In this document: positions 1 to 8,829 of the stretch, in pieces | How the letters are laid out: each line of letters starts with the position of its first letter | Numbering within the stretch: the first letter of the stretch is position 1 | Origin: Flammeovirgaceae bacterium | Lineage (GTDB): Bacteria; Bacteroidota; Bacteroidia; Cytophagales; Cyclobacteriaceae | DNA: 10,595 bases | Assembly (NCBI GenBank): GCA_947457025.1 | Contig: CANGUI010000040.1 | Coordinates: 1-10,595, forward strand | Reading direction: 5' to 3' | Program-made: the position numbers and the translations under genes | Notes under the pieces: generated by a model | What the model was told of the DNA's origin: nothing | The model's database searches: none | Seen by the model: only the letters and a program-made list of their open reading frames with translations

Positions 1-1959
1 ATTTTCGATCAGGTAATCGACTACGCTCTTCGCACGTTTATTCGATAAGGTCAGGTTGTACTGATCCGAGCCGATGTCATCCGTATGCGCTGCAATCTCT
101 ACGCGCAGCGACGGATTATCCCGCATCATCTCGAGCACTCGTTTCAGTTCCACAAAAGAAATGTCTGTAAGAGTGGCAGAGTTCGACTCAAAGTTGATGT
201 CTTTCAGCGGCAAATTGGCTCCGGGCTCAAGACGCAGCAGCGAAACATTCAGATCGGCCTGTGCCGCACCGCCGGTAAGATCGATTGCCGTGCTGTTGAA
301 TGCATATCCCTGATCACTGGTCACTTCCACCTCATACCGATCACCCGCACGCAGCGATATCGTTTGGTTTCCCTCCACTTCGATAACCTCATTACGGGTC
401 TTATTTTTAATTACCACTTTCGATTTGATCTTGGAATTATTCTTCTGGTCGGTGATATTCAATGCGATTTCCCGCTTCTCCGGAACGAGTTCTACATACT
501 TTTCAAATGCACGATAAATCACAAGGCGGGAGGCGCTGAACGGCAGAATATATCCTTTGAAATAGGGTGCACTGATCGCGATCTCATAATCTTTCCCAAT
601 CGGTAACTCAAGGCTCACCCGGCCGGTTTTTACATTTGTCTTCAACTCGTTGAGGTACCTGGCTGCCCCCACTTCTTTTACTTTTACATCCGCGGCCAGC
701 GGTTCAAAAAGTTCGGTATCATTCACCGTCAGATTCAGTTTAATGGTCTTGAAAAGCTGTACGTTTTTATCGATCTGCTGGTAGCGATTAACACCCCGGA
801 GATCGAGCGGATAGGAGTAGCTGGAATACCCCTCTTTTTTAAACTCAATATTGAAGGTGCGCCCCACGGGTAACACCACTGTGTAGCGTCCATCGTCCGG
901 GTTATTCTCGAGTGTCATAACGATTTCCGACGTGAGGGCATCGGTAACGATGATGTCGGCAGCAATTCCAGCCTGCGTGTCTTGATCAGTAATATATCCC
1001 TGCAACACGTTATTCATGAATTGCCGAAGGCGGAAGGGGATGGTGATGGAATAAATGTCTTTATTGTTATACGTATAATACATCAGGTCGCCCTCTGCAG
1101 AAATGCAGGGCAATTGATCATCCAGTTCGGTATTTACGAAGGAAAGTGGTTCCGGATTCGACCATTCGCCCAAATCGTTTAGTTTAGTTTGATACATATC
1201 AAAACCACCTTTGCCGCCGGGCCGATTCGAAGAAAAAATCAGCGTGCGGCCATCGGCCATGATACGCGGCGCTTTCTCGCAGTCCTGATTGATGGGCCAG
1301 GGTAGTTTTTCAGGCACACCCCAGGTGCCTTCATTCGTGCGCACTGATCGATAGATCGAGTAACAGAATTGCTCCAGTTTTTTGATTTCTTTGGATTGCG
1401 GCGTGAAGTTCTGACGCACAAAATAGAGTGTTGTTCCGTCTGCACTGATGGAGGGGAATCCCTCATACCCATCACTGTTGATGGGAGGGCCTACGGCTGT
1501 TGGTTCACTCCACCCCTGGCGGGTTCTCTTGCTGACGAAGATTTCGTGATTTGCCATTTTTCCCACCGTGCGAAAAAAATACAGAAAGTTCCCGTCAAAA
1601 CTCAAACTTGGCCCACCAATCAAGTCGAGCGAATCCCCGGTGGAATTGATTTTGTCAAGAGGAACCGGCTTCATCCATTTCTTCGCCTGATCGAGTGAGG
1701 TTTGAAAAAGAAGATATTGCTTCCCCGAAGAACTGGCTTCAAAAATGATGGTTCGCCCGTCGGCCTGAATGGTTGGCGCATATTCTACAACAGCTGCATC
1801 ACTAATGGCCTGCTGCTTGGTGTTGTTGTAGAACTGTGCCGAATCAAACGGTACGGGCGCAGGTGTAGTTTTCTGGGCATGCAAGCCCTTGCTGGCCAAC
1901 CCCAGCGCCAGCATCATCACCAAATGATTCACTAAAAATCTCTTGTTTATAAAAAACAT
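1..1959 (-). CDS. Exported PD40-propeller / OmpA-C envelope protein (3' end beyond window)
   Basis: The minus strand is open from an ATG at 1959 to base 1 (653 codons, no stop), so the C terminus is missing. Residues 1-28 look like a Sec signal peptide ending GLHA before Gln29; there is no lipobox Cys. About five PD40 blades follow (near 58-85, 115-143, 166-204, 227-257, 280-304), with repeated SADG/QADG turns and SNRPGGKGGFDMY at 244-256. A carboxypeptidase-regulatory-like beta domain starts near 318 (VLQGYITD), and further beta-rich segments run to about 575. An OmpA-C domain begins near 585 (LKDINFESNSATL) and includes AHTDDIGSDQYNLTLSNKRA at 624-643, the usual peptidoglycan-binding fold. 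Family knowledge suggests an envelope protein held to peptidoglycan. The order propeller, regulatory-like domain, OmpA-C matches PorE of the type IX secretion system, minus PorE's TPRs. It starts 26 bases after the CHAT gene's stop, so the two are probably cotranscribed. The family call is solid; the specific role is unknown. Confidence 0.9.
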   Translation of the reverse strand, partial: MFFINKRFLVNHLVMMLALGLASKGLHAQKTTPAPVPFDSAQFYNNTKQQAISDAAVVEYAPTIQADGRTIIFEASSSGKQYLLFQTSLDQAKKWMKPVPLDKINSTGDSLDLIGGPSLSFDGNFLYFFRTVGKMANHEIFVSKRTRQGWSEPTAVGPPINSDGYEGFPSISADGTTLYFVRQNFTPQSKEIKKLEQFCYSIYRSVRTNEGTWGVPEKLPWPINQDCEKAPRIMADGRTLIFSSNRPGGKGGFDMYQTKLNDLGEWSNPEPLSFVNTELDDQLPCISAEGDLMYYTYNNKDIYSITIPFRLRQFMNNVLQGYITDQDTQAGIAADIIVTDALTSEIVMTLENNPDDGRYTVVLPVGRTFNIEFKKEGYSSYSYPLDLRGVNRYQQIDKNVQLFKTIKLNLTVNDTELFEPLAADVKVKEVGAARYLNELKTNVKTGRVSLELPIGKDYEIAISAPYFKGYILPFSASRLVIYRAFEKYVELVPEKREIALNITDQKNNSKIKSKVVIKNKTRNEVIEVEGNQTISLRAGDRYEVEVTSDQGYAFNSTAIDLTGGAAQADLNVSLLRLEPGANLPLKDINFESNSATLTDISFVELKRVLEMMRDNPSLRVEIAAHTDDIGSDQYNLTLSNKRAKSVVDYLIEN

Positions 1960-1985
1960 ACACGTAAAAATGTCCGTTCCTGAAA

Positions 1986-4900
1986 TCAATCACCTATCAT
2001 CACAAAAGCACCCCAGTAGTAGGAGTACTGATATTTTTCTTTCAATTTGATTTGAGCCTCGCGGAATGCCTCCGCCTTCGACTTACCAGTAAACCAATAC
2101 TGGTAGAAGAGATCCATTAACTCCTGCGTTGCATGGTCGTCTACCTGCCACAAACTCATCAACACGGCATGCGCGCCGGCTACAAGAAATGAACGCTGCA
2201 GCCCATACACCCCCTCACCATTGCGTACCTCTCCTAATGCCGTTTCGCAAGCTGATAGCGTTACGAGTTCAGTGCGATCCAGATTCAGATTTAGCGCCTC
2301 GAAGGCTGTCAGTACCCCATCTTCTTCACTGTTCGGTAAGCGCACACCAGCTCCGGCAAGCAATATTCCCGACCGAAATAGGGGATTTTTCAGGTAGGCC
2401 TGGTTGTCATCATCGTCCTCGCCTGTAAGGTCAACATCGGGCAGAAAAAATCCGTGCGTGGCTACATGCAAAACCGTTGGGTTTTCAGTTTTTTTGAGCG
2501 TCTGCTCGTTTGCTTTTTCGAGCATAAAGGAAGATGTCTGCCAATTATTCCTGTTGAGGATCTCCGAAATAGAAAAAACTTCCCTTTCCGTTCCGGGTAG
2601 CATGGGGATTTCTTCACTCTCTAAGCCATAGCGAGTGCCTGATGTTCTCTTTCCGCCCCGGGCAATCAGGTTTTCAGTGGTAAGATTAAAATCAGCAAAC
2701 CCAAAAAGTGCAGCACTATTGGCTGTGGAGGAAATTAGGGGTCGGTTCTTTTTCTCCGCCAGCTCGCGCGTATTATTGACGAGGTAAATCATGTGTTCAT
2801 CCAGAATCCACTTTTTTACCCGTGGATCGTAAATCGTATTCGGATTGATCTTATTGAAAACGCCGTCGCTGCTTATCCAAAGTTTCTTGATATTGGGAAC
2901 AGCTGCCTCCAGAGGTGCCCAGAAGGTGGCATACGAAATGGTATCTTGTAAATGATGGCGAATACTGTTCCGGAAGAACCGGTAATACTTCTGTTCCATT
3001 TTAATGCCGTACGGCCAGATGATCAGGCGAGGCTCTGCAAACACCGGACTGACGACAAGCCCAACGTAATAGACGGAATCGGCAATAAACTTCTTTCGGA
3101 TACGCATGATTTCTACAGCCGCTTCATCCGGTTGCAGGTTTGCCCGAACCTGCCGCCAATCGGCTGTTGGTGGGCTGGTCAGCGAACTAAATGCAGAAGA
3201 CTTGGCTGAGAGCATTTTTTCGAGATCGTTTGCCCGTTCTTCTGTTTTTTGAATGTCCACTCCCGACTCCGAGCGGGCTTGTTTTGTAAGGCTGTACATC
3301 TTTACCAACTGCTCTTTCGTACTAATCCACTCTTTAAAGAGAGCTTTTGTTTGTTCATCAGCCGTATTGGCCACCGCCGCCCGGAGTTTGTTGGATGCGT
3401 TTAATAATATCGCTTTGTTGGTGAGTTGCAGGTTATACAGTTGTTCCGTGAGCAACGCTGCCGGCCCGTTGTTTTTCAGGTACTGCATGCAGAAATCCTG
3501 GTACGTGTCGAACACGGGTTTGATCCGGGCGTAGAGTGCACTTTTTTCCTTTTCGCTCATAACTGCAAAGTACCGCGCAATCTGATTTTGGTAATTCCGG
3601 ATAACCGGCTCGAACTGACGGTAGGCCTCGTCAAACTTCCCAATAGCGAAGTAGTAGTTTGCCAGTCCAAAGAGAGAACGGGCAAAATCGGGATGATCTT
3701 CACCCAATAACTGCTTGCGGACGGCTACACTTTCCAACCAATATTTTCCGGCCTGGTCGTACTGCCCTTGGTCCTGATAAAGCACCGCCAAGTTGGTTGT
3801 CAGGGTAGCATATAAGGGATGGTTTGAGCCAAGTGAGCGAACGGTGATCTGGCGCACGTGTTCGAACAACTCGCCAGCCTTTTGGTAGTCTTTTTTCTTT
3901 TGGTAAAGAGTAGCGAGATTCTGTAAGGTTACGGCGTATTGAGGATGCTGCTTTCCGAGTATCTGTTCGTCTGATCGCAGGGCTTCGGTAAGCAGTAATT
4001 CGGCTTCCGGGAAACGCTCCTGCACCTGATAGAGGGTAGCCAGGTTTTGGCGGGCGGTGCTGACTTCACGCGCGTTACCGGTTTTTTCATAGATGGTGAT
4101 CGCCTCTCTAAAGCGTGGCTCAGCCTCAGCATAGTTGCCCAGGCCCTGATAGAGAAGAGCGAGTGCATTTTGTGCTTGTGCATAGGGTTCAGAATCCTTA
4201 CCGGCCGTTGCCAAAAGCGTAGCCTGGCCACCACGCAGAAAACTTTCGGCTTTTGGAAAATCGGCAACCGCCTGATGGTATTTGCCGAGGGTTAATTGAA
4301 ACGATCCGAATGTTGTGTTCTGCTTTTTGGAGTCCGTGTCAAAAACCAACAGAGCGGAGTCCAGATACTGCTTGGCGGCAGCCGTTCGCCCCAAACGCAT
4401 TTCCAACAGCGCTAAATTTTCAAGCGTGGTGGCGTAATCCTCGAACTGCCGGTCTCGTCGTTGCCATGCGAGGCGGCTCACCATGATAAGTACATCGCGG
4501 GCCCGAGCCCAGTTACCCTGCTCCTGCTGAGAGTATGCGAAGTTGGTGAGTAGAAAGGCATAATGCTGATCTACCGCCAAAGCCTTTGTTTCGTACCATT
4601 GCAGCGCCACGGAGTATGCAGAATCTGCCAAGCTAAAATTTCCTTGCTGCTGACAAGCTCGCCCGAGCAGTGTGAGCGCGGCAACGCCCTCGCCCAAGGG
4701 CTTGCCAAAATGTTGCCGCAATAGCCGTGTGGCAACTTGAGCGCTGATCAGAGCTTCCCGGCCCGGCGCCACATTCAGCAGGTTGCGGGTGTGCGCATTT
4801 TGGGCTACCAGCCTTGGGAGTGTGTTAGGCGGAAATAGTGACTCAGCCATAGTCAAAGCCTCGAGGCTATGCTCCTTACCTGCCGGCTGTCGGTCTGAAG

Positions 4901-5975
4901 ATTCGATGTAGGCCAGTACTTTCAAGGCATTGTACAGCGCGGATCGATCCGGATCTGCGGGTTCCGCCCGCAGTATAGCGACAGCCTCGACCGCTTGTTG
5001 GCGACCCAAGGGCAGCGCATTATTCATGGCATGCCAGGATGCCGAGTTGGTAAGCGCCACCGCATAGGCATATTTGCCGTTAGGCTGGGATGCCACATTC
5101 CGAAGTAACTGGTCGGCCTGGGCTTCATCTCCCAATGCATAAAAGTTGACAATGCGCTGATTCACCAAAGTCGCATATTCGTCTGTCGCCGTTTGCTGGT
5201 TTTCCTCCATGATTTTTTCTGCACGGCTAAAAGTCTCCTCAGCCTCACGGCAGGCACCCTGGTAATGGTAAAGCTGCCCAAGCGCGGAAAGCAGGCTCGC
5301 ATATTCTATTGTCTGCCCGAGACCTAACTCCTCGAACTTCTTCCTCGTGCGCAGGAAGGAAGCTGTTGCGGCTTCCGTTTGCCCCAGTTCAGAGAGCAGG
5401 CGGCTGTAATAGAAGTGCGCCTGAAGTTGTTCCTCGTCTGGTTCATCGGGTATATGCCGGGAAAATAATTCAAACGCTTTGTGGGTTTCGTTGGCGAGAT
5501 AAAAATTAATGGCCTGCGCCAGATAGCACGCTACGATCGGATCCTCATCGGGACGGTAGAATGCGGCTAAAATCTCCTTTGCTTTTTCAAGTGCCTGAAT
5601 TGCCTCCTGATGCTGCCCCAATTCCTGGTAAAACAGGGCTGCGTTGCTCAGGGCGCTGGCGGTAGTTTCATCCTGCCCATTCAGAATTACCAACTCTTTG
5701 TTAACATATTCTAACCCCTCCGCGTACCTGGACAAATCATAGCAGATTTCAGACAGTAATCTCAATATGGCAGCGTATGAACTGGTTGTGGCTCCACTTT
5801 CTTGTTGGTAACGGGCCAGAGCCGTCAGTGCGATCGGATAGGCAGCCTGTGCATCGTTCCCCTCATACAGTCTCTTTGCGTTTTCGTACGATTCCAGCCA
5901 TATCTGGCTGAGCACGGGTCCAGGCAGGATCAGCGCCAATATGAGAACCAAAACCAGACCTCGTGAGGATCGCAT
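1986..5975 (-). CDS. Large exported TPR-repeat protein with C-terminal CHAT protease domain
   Basis: This 1329-residue protein starts with a Sec-type signal peptide (hydrophobic LVLVLILALILPG, probable cut after residue 23, VLS/Q; no lipobox Cys). Residues ~25-800 are helical TPRs. The last ones are kinesin-light-chain-like, with LGKQHPQYA (673), LGSNHPLYA (715) and LGEDHPDFA (757) spaced exactly 42 residues apart. Residues ~800-870 resemble the helical linker common in TPR-CHAT proteins, and ~870-935 is a charged, possibly coiled-coil stretch. The CHAT domain (caspase-like, clan CD) spans ~1030-1328: strand LWISSDGVF at 1032, LPGTEREV at 1126, His motif LHVATHGFF (H1170, H1174) and Cys motif TLSACETALG (C1243). 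Both catalytic positions are intact, so an active cysteine peptidase is plausible. The signal peptide places it outside the cytoplasm, unlike CHAT proteases known from cytosolic immune systems. The ATG at 5975 is supported by the signal peptide directly after it and a promoter just upstream. Substrate and role are unknown. Confidence 0.93.
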   Translation of the reverse strand: MRSSRGLVLVLILALILPGPVLSQIWLESYENAKRLYEGNDAQAAYPIALTALARYQQESGATTSSYAAILRLLSEICYDLSRYAEGLEYVNKELVILNGQDETTASALSNAALFYQELGQHQEAIQALEKAKEILAAFYRPDEDPIVACYLAQAINFYLANETHKAFELFSRHIPDEPDEEQLQAHFYYSRLLSELGQTEAATASFLRTRKKFEELGLGQTIEYASLLSALGQLYHYQGACREAEETFSRAEKIMEENQQTATDEYATLVNQRIVNFYALGDEAQADQLLRNVASQPNGKYAYAVALTNSASWHAMNNALPLGRQQAVEAVAILRAEPADPDRSALYNALKVLAYIESSDRQPAGKEHSLEALTMAESLFPPNTLPRLVAQNAHTRNLLNVAPGREALISAQVATRLLRQHFGKPLGEGVAALTLLGRACQQQGNFSLADSAYSVALQWYETKALAVDQHYAFLLTNFAYSQQEQGNWARARDVLIMVSRLAWQRRDRQFEDYATTLENLALLEMRLGRTAAAKQYLDSALLVFDTDSKKQNTTFGSFQLTLGKYHQAVADFPKAESFLRGGQATLLATAGKDSEPYAQAQNALALLYQGLGNYAEAEPRFREAITIYEKTGNAREVSTARQNLATLYQVQERFPEAELLLTEALRSDEQILGKQHPQYAVTLQNLATLYQKKKDYQKAGELFEHVRQITVRSLGSNHPLYATLTTNLAVLYQDQGQYDQAGKYWLESVAVRKQLLGEDHPDFARSLFGLANYYFAIGKFDEAYRQFEPVIRNYQNQIARYFAVMSEKEKSALYARIKPVFDTYQDFCMQYLKNNGPAALLTEQLYNLQLTNKAILLNASNKLRAAVANTADEQTKALFKEWISTKEQLVKMYSLTKQARSESGVDIQKTEERANDLEKMLSAKSSAFSSLTSPPTADWRQVRANLQPDEAAVEIMRIRKKFIADSVYYVGLVVSPVFAEPRLIIWPYGIKMEQKYYRFFRNSIRHHLQDTISYATFWAPLEAAVPNIKKLWISSDGVFNKINPNTIYDPRVKKWILDEHMIYLVNNTRELAEKKNRPLISSTANSAALFGFADFNLTTENLIARGGKRTSGTRYGLESEEIPMLPGTEREVFSISEILNRNNWQTSSFMLEKANEQTLKKTENPTVLHVATHGFFLPDVDLTGEDDDDNQAYLKNPLFRSGILLAGAGVRLPNSEEDGVLTAFEALNLNLDRTELVTLSACETALGEVRNGEGVYGLQRSFLVAGAHAVLMSLWQVDDHATQELMDLFYQYWFTGKSKAEAFREAQIKLKEKYQYSYYWGAFVMIGD

Positions 5976-5991
5976 TTCTTGCCGAAACCTT

Positions 5992-6022
5992 CAAAAATAG
6001 TATACGCACTACATTAATGCAA
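5992..6022 (-). promoter_or_regulatory. Bacteroidota-type promoter for the TPR-CHAT/OmpA pair
   Basis: Read on the minus strand, TTG at 6022-6020 is followed after 20 bases by TATTTTTG at 5999-5992. This fits the Bacteroidota sigma-70 consensus (TTTG or TTG near -33, TAnnTTTG near -7, spacer 19-21), with an exact match to the -7 element. Transcription would start near 5987, giving a leader of only about 12 bases before the ATG at 5975. It lies downstream of the clpB terminator, which supports independent transcription of the CHAT gene. No Shine-Dalgarno sequence is evident in the leader, which is common in this phylum. Confidence 0.6.
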
Positions 6023-6066
6023 GGCTTGACCGGGCGACACAGCAACCGCAGTATTGAAAGGTGGTG

Positions 6067-6100
6067 AAAAATAAAGAGCGCGGCACCCCTGCCGCGCTCT
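6067..6100 (-). terminator. Intrinsic terminator of clpB
   Basis: A perfect 11-bp inverted repeat pairs AGAGCGCGGCA (6075-6085) with TGCCGCGCTCT (6090-6100) around a 4-base loop. On the minus strand the GC-rich stem is followed directly by TTATTTTT (6074-6067), the layout of a Rho-independent terminator. The plus-strand side of the stem has no T tract, so it acts in one direction only. It lies about 80 bases past the clpB stop codon and before the CHAT gene promoter. Confidence 0.88.
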
Positions 6101-6106
6101 AACCCC

Positions 6107-6125
6107 TCCCGATTATCCATCGGGA
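6107..6125. repeat. Small hairpin between clpB and its terminator
   Basis: TCCCGAT (6107-6113) and ATCGGGA (6119-6125) form a perfect 7-bp inverted repeat around the loop TATCC. No T tract follows it on either strand, so it is not a terminator by itself. In the clpB transcript it would lie in the 3' untranslated region, just before the terminator hairpin, where it could stabilise the 3' end. That role is a guess; the pairing itself is plain in the sequence. Confidence 0.5.
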
Positions 6126-6128
6126 TCA

Positions 6129-6176
6129 AACCCCACTAACCATTTCCGCTGATTGAGAGTGGCGCGGAACCCCACT
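6129..6176. repeat. Pair of 9-bp direct repeats AACCCCACT
   Basis: AACCCCACT occurs at 6129-6137 and again at 6168-6176, 39 bases apart, in the untranslated stretch just after the clpB stop. No function can be assigned. With only two short copies, this may be chance or a relic of a small duplication. Confidence 0.4.
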
Positions 6177-6182
6177 TTTTCT

Positions 6183-8801
6183 TTACGCTAATGTTTCGGA
6201 TGGAACTACATTGGTGAATGAAAATTCCACTTCTTTCAGTAGATCAACATAAATAACAGCGTCTTTGTTTATCTGACCGCTCAATATTTGCTTAGAAAGT
6301 TCATTCAACAGTTCTCGCTGGATCACGCGCTTCAATGGCCGTGCACCAAACTGGGGATCGAAACCAAGTTTTGCCAATCTGTTTAACGCAGTATCGCTAA
6401 TTTCGAGTTTAATACCACTTTCAGCTAAACGTTTTTTCACAAGCTCTACCTGTATCGTTACGATCTTCCGAATGTCCTGTCGGCTCAGCGGACGGAACAT
6501 AATGATCTCATCGATGCGATTCACAAACTCCGGCCTTACTGACTTTTTTAGTAACGAGAGAACTTCCTCTTTCGTACTTTCCAGGACCTCGAAATAGTTT
6601 GCCTCGGTCATTTTCTCGAAATTTTCCTGGATGAGGTGCGACCCGATATTGGTTGTCATGATAACGATGGTGTTCTTGAAGTTCGCCACGCGGCCTTTGT
6701 TGTCAGTCAGGCGGCCGTCATCTAATACTTGCAGCAGAATGTTGAACACATCAGGATGCGCTTTTTCTATTTCATCCAGCAGAATCACAGCATATGGCTT
6801 TCTGCGGACAGCCTCTGTCAGCTGCCCTCCCTCATCGTAGCCAACGTAGCCGGGCGGAGCACCGATCAGTCGACTCACACTATGTCGCTCCTGGTACTCA
6901 CTCATATCGATCCGGATCATGGCGTTCTCATCATCAAATAGGTACTCAGCAAGTGCCTTCGACAGCTCGGTTTTCCCAACTCCGGTAGTGCCCATGAAGA
7001 TAAAGGATCCTATGGGGCGTTTGGGGTCCTGCAAACCTGCCCGGCTTCGACGCACGGCATCGCTCAAGGCCTGAATGGCTTCTTCCTGGCCGGCTACCCG
7101 TTTGCCCAGCTCCTGCTCCAACGTCAGTAATTTCTCGCGTTCGCTCTGGAGCATTTTGCTCACCGGAATGCCCGTCCATTTAGCAACTACCTCGGCGATG
7201 TCCTCGCTATCAACTTCCTCCTTCAGGAGTGATTTTTCACCCTGCATTTGTTTCATCTGCGTCTGAAGATCATTCAGGCGCTTCTCGGCCTGCGCGATCT
7301 TGCCATAGCGGATTTCTGCCACTTTGCCGTAATCACCCGATTTTTCGGCCTGCTCAGCTTCCGACTTCAGTTTATCGATGGATTCCTTTTCCTTCTGAAT
7401 GCCGTGCACAACGGCCTTCTCGCTTTCCCATTTTGCCTTCAACGCCTGACGCTCCTCGTTGAAGTCGGCTATCTCCTTGCTCAACTGTGCTTCCTTGTCT
7501 TTGTCCTTCTCCCGGCGAATAGCTTCCCGCTCAATCTCCAGTTGCATGATTTTCCGGTTCAATTCGTCCAACTCCTCGGGCAAAGAGTCCATCTCGAGGC
7601 GCAACTTACTGGCTGCCTCGTCCATCAGGTCGATTGCTTTATCGGGTAAAAACCGGTCTGAGATGTAACGGTACGAGAGTTCCACGGCTGAGATCACCGC
7701 ATCGTCTTTGATGCGTACTCCATGGTGGAGCTCGTACTTATCTTTTATTCCACGTAAAATTGAAATGGCATCTTCAGGGCTTGGTTCATCTACCATCACA
7801 GCCTGAAACCTGCGCTCTAGCGCCTTGTCTTTTTCAATGTACTTCTGATACTCCTTCAAGGTTGTCGCTCCGATAGCATGTAACTCCCCGCGTGCGAGGG
7901 CCGGCTTCAGCAGGTTGGCGGCATCCATAGCACCCTCGCCCCCACCACCTGCTCCGATCAGCGTATGAATCTCATCGATAAACAAAATAATCTGGCCGTC
8001 AGAATCCGTTACTTCCTTGATAACAGCCTTCAAACGTTCTTCAAATTCGCCCTTATACTTGGCGCCGGCCACCAGCAGACCCATGTCGAGCGATACCAGT
8101 ATTTTCGACTTTAGGTTTTCCGGCACATCGCCGTTCACGATGCGCTGGGCCATGCCTTCCACGATAGCGGTTTTGCCAACCCCAGGCTCGCCGAGCAGGA
8201 TTGGATTGTTTTTCGTTCTGCGCGACAGAATCTGCAATACGCGGCGTATCTCTTCATCGCGCCCGATAACCGGATCTATCTTCCCCTGACGCGCCAACTC
8301 GTTCAGGTTCTTGCTGTAGCGCTCAAGCGACTTGTATTTGGCCTCTGCATTCGGATCGGTTACCCGACTTCCACCGCGAAGTTCGTGGATGGCCTTCAGC
8401 AAGCTGCCCCGCTCCATGCCGGCATCACGAAGCAGAACGCCAGTCTTTTCTTTGCTGCCGAGAAGGGCAAGCAACAAGTGCTCAACGGCGATGTACTCAT
8501 CCTTGAGTTCACGCAACTCCTTTTCGGCAGCCTGCAATATGGCGTTGGTTGCCTGGGCGAGATAGGGTTGCTGACCGGATACACGAGGGTACCCCTGTAG
8601 CGTGTCTTCGAGACGTTGGGTGAGAAGTCGTTCATTAACGCCCGTCTTTTTAATGAAAAAATCGGCCACGTTATCGTCCGCCTCAACGATGGCCTTCAGC
8701 AAGTGGCCAGGTTCAATGGCTTGCTGCTGCAAGCCGGAGGCAATCTCAGCCGACTTTTGTAATGCTTCCTGTGCTTTTATCGTAAACTTGTCGAAGTTCA
8801 T
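6183..8801 (-). CDS. clpB: ATP-dependent disaggregase ClpB (Hsp100)
   Basis: ClpB is a cytosolic hexameric AAA+ unfoldase that works with DnaK/DnaJ/GrpE to pull polypeptides out of heat-induced aggregates. At 872 residues it is full length (E. coli ClpB has 857). Order of parts: Clp N-terminal domain (~1-145); first AAA+ domain with Walker A GEPGVGKT (204-211), Walker B ILFIDE (D276, E277), pore Tyr in GAKYKGEF (Y249) and Arg fingers R330/R331; a long charged coiled-coil middle domain (~400-525), which separates ClpB from ClpA and ClpX; second AAA+ domain with Walker A GTTGVGKT (604-611), Walker B VILLDE (D676, E677), pore loop GYVGY (651-655), Arg finger R756 and sensor-2 GARPLKR (from 819). 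No ClpP-binding loop is apparent. The start [14 protein letters not shown] matches the family. It appears monocistronic, with its own terminator. I saw no CIRCE element (TTAGCACTC-N9-GAGTGCTAA) upstream. Confidence 0.98.
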   Translation of the reverse strand: MNFDKFTIKAQEALQKSAEIASGLQQQAIEPGHLLKAIVEADDNVADFFIKKTGVNERLLTQRLEDTLQGYPRVSGQQPYLAQATNAILQAAEKELRELKDEYIAVEHLLLALLGSKEKTGVLLRDAGMERGSLLKAIHELRGGSRVTDPNAEAKYKSLERYSKNLNELARQGKIDPVIGRDEEIRRVLQILSRRTKNNPILLGEPGVGKTAIVEGMAQRIVNGDVPENLKSKILVSLDMGLLVAGAKYKGEFEERLKAVIKEVTDSDGQIILFIDEIHTLIGAGGGGEGAMDAANLLKPALARGELHAIGATTLKEYQKYIEKDKALERRFQAVMVDEPSPEDAISILRGIKDKYELHHGVRIKDDAVISAVELSYRYISDRFLPDKAIDLMDEAASKLRLEMDSLPEELDELNRKIMQLEIEREAIRREKDKDKEAQLSKEIADFNEERQALKAKWESEKAVVHGIQKEKESIDKLKSEAEQAEKSGDYGKVAEIRYGKIAQAEKRLNDLQTQMKQMQGEKSLLKEEVDSEDIAEVVAKWTGIPVSKMLQSEREKLLTLEQELGKRVAGQEEAIQALSDAVRRSRAGLQDPKRPIGSFIFMGTTGVGKTELSKALAEYLFDDENAMIRIDMSEYQERHSVSRLIGAPPGYVGYDEGGQLTEAVRRKPYAVILLDEIEKAHPDVFNILLQVLDDGRLTDNKGRVANFKNTIVIMTTNIGSHLIQENFEKMTEANYFEVLESTKEEVLSLLKKSVRPEFVNRIDEIIMFRPLSRQDIRKIVTIQVELVKKRLAESGIKLEISDTALNRLAKLGFDPQFGARPLKRVIQRELLNELSKQILSGQINKDAVIYVDLLKEVEFSFTNVVPSETLA

Positions 8802-8829
8802 GGTATTTTCACTGTTTGACTTACGTTGA

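Noticed and set aside
85..606. 173-codon plus-strand open frame
   Set aside because: It lies wholly antisense to the PD40/OmpA gene, whose minus-strand frame is continuous and has clear domains. The plus-strand product has no recognisable motif.
1239..1475. 78-codon minus-strand open frame
   Set aside because: It is an out-of-frame shadow inside the PD40/OmpA gene, Arg/Ser-rich and without any domain.
3929..4267. 112-codon minus-strand open frame
   Set aside because: It is in another frame inside the TPR region of the CHAT gene, with no family signature.
5863..6129. 88-codon minus-strand frame upstream of the CHAT gene
   Set aside because: It overlaps the start of the CHAT gene in another frame and spans the terminator and promoter. 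Its translation looks like noncoding sequence.
7248..7649. 133-codon plus-strand open frame
   Set aside because: It is antisense to the coiled-coil middle domain of ClpB. Its Leu/Phe-rich product is what the complement of Lys/Glu-rich codons gives.
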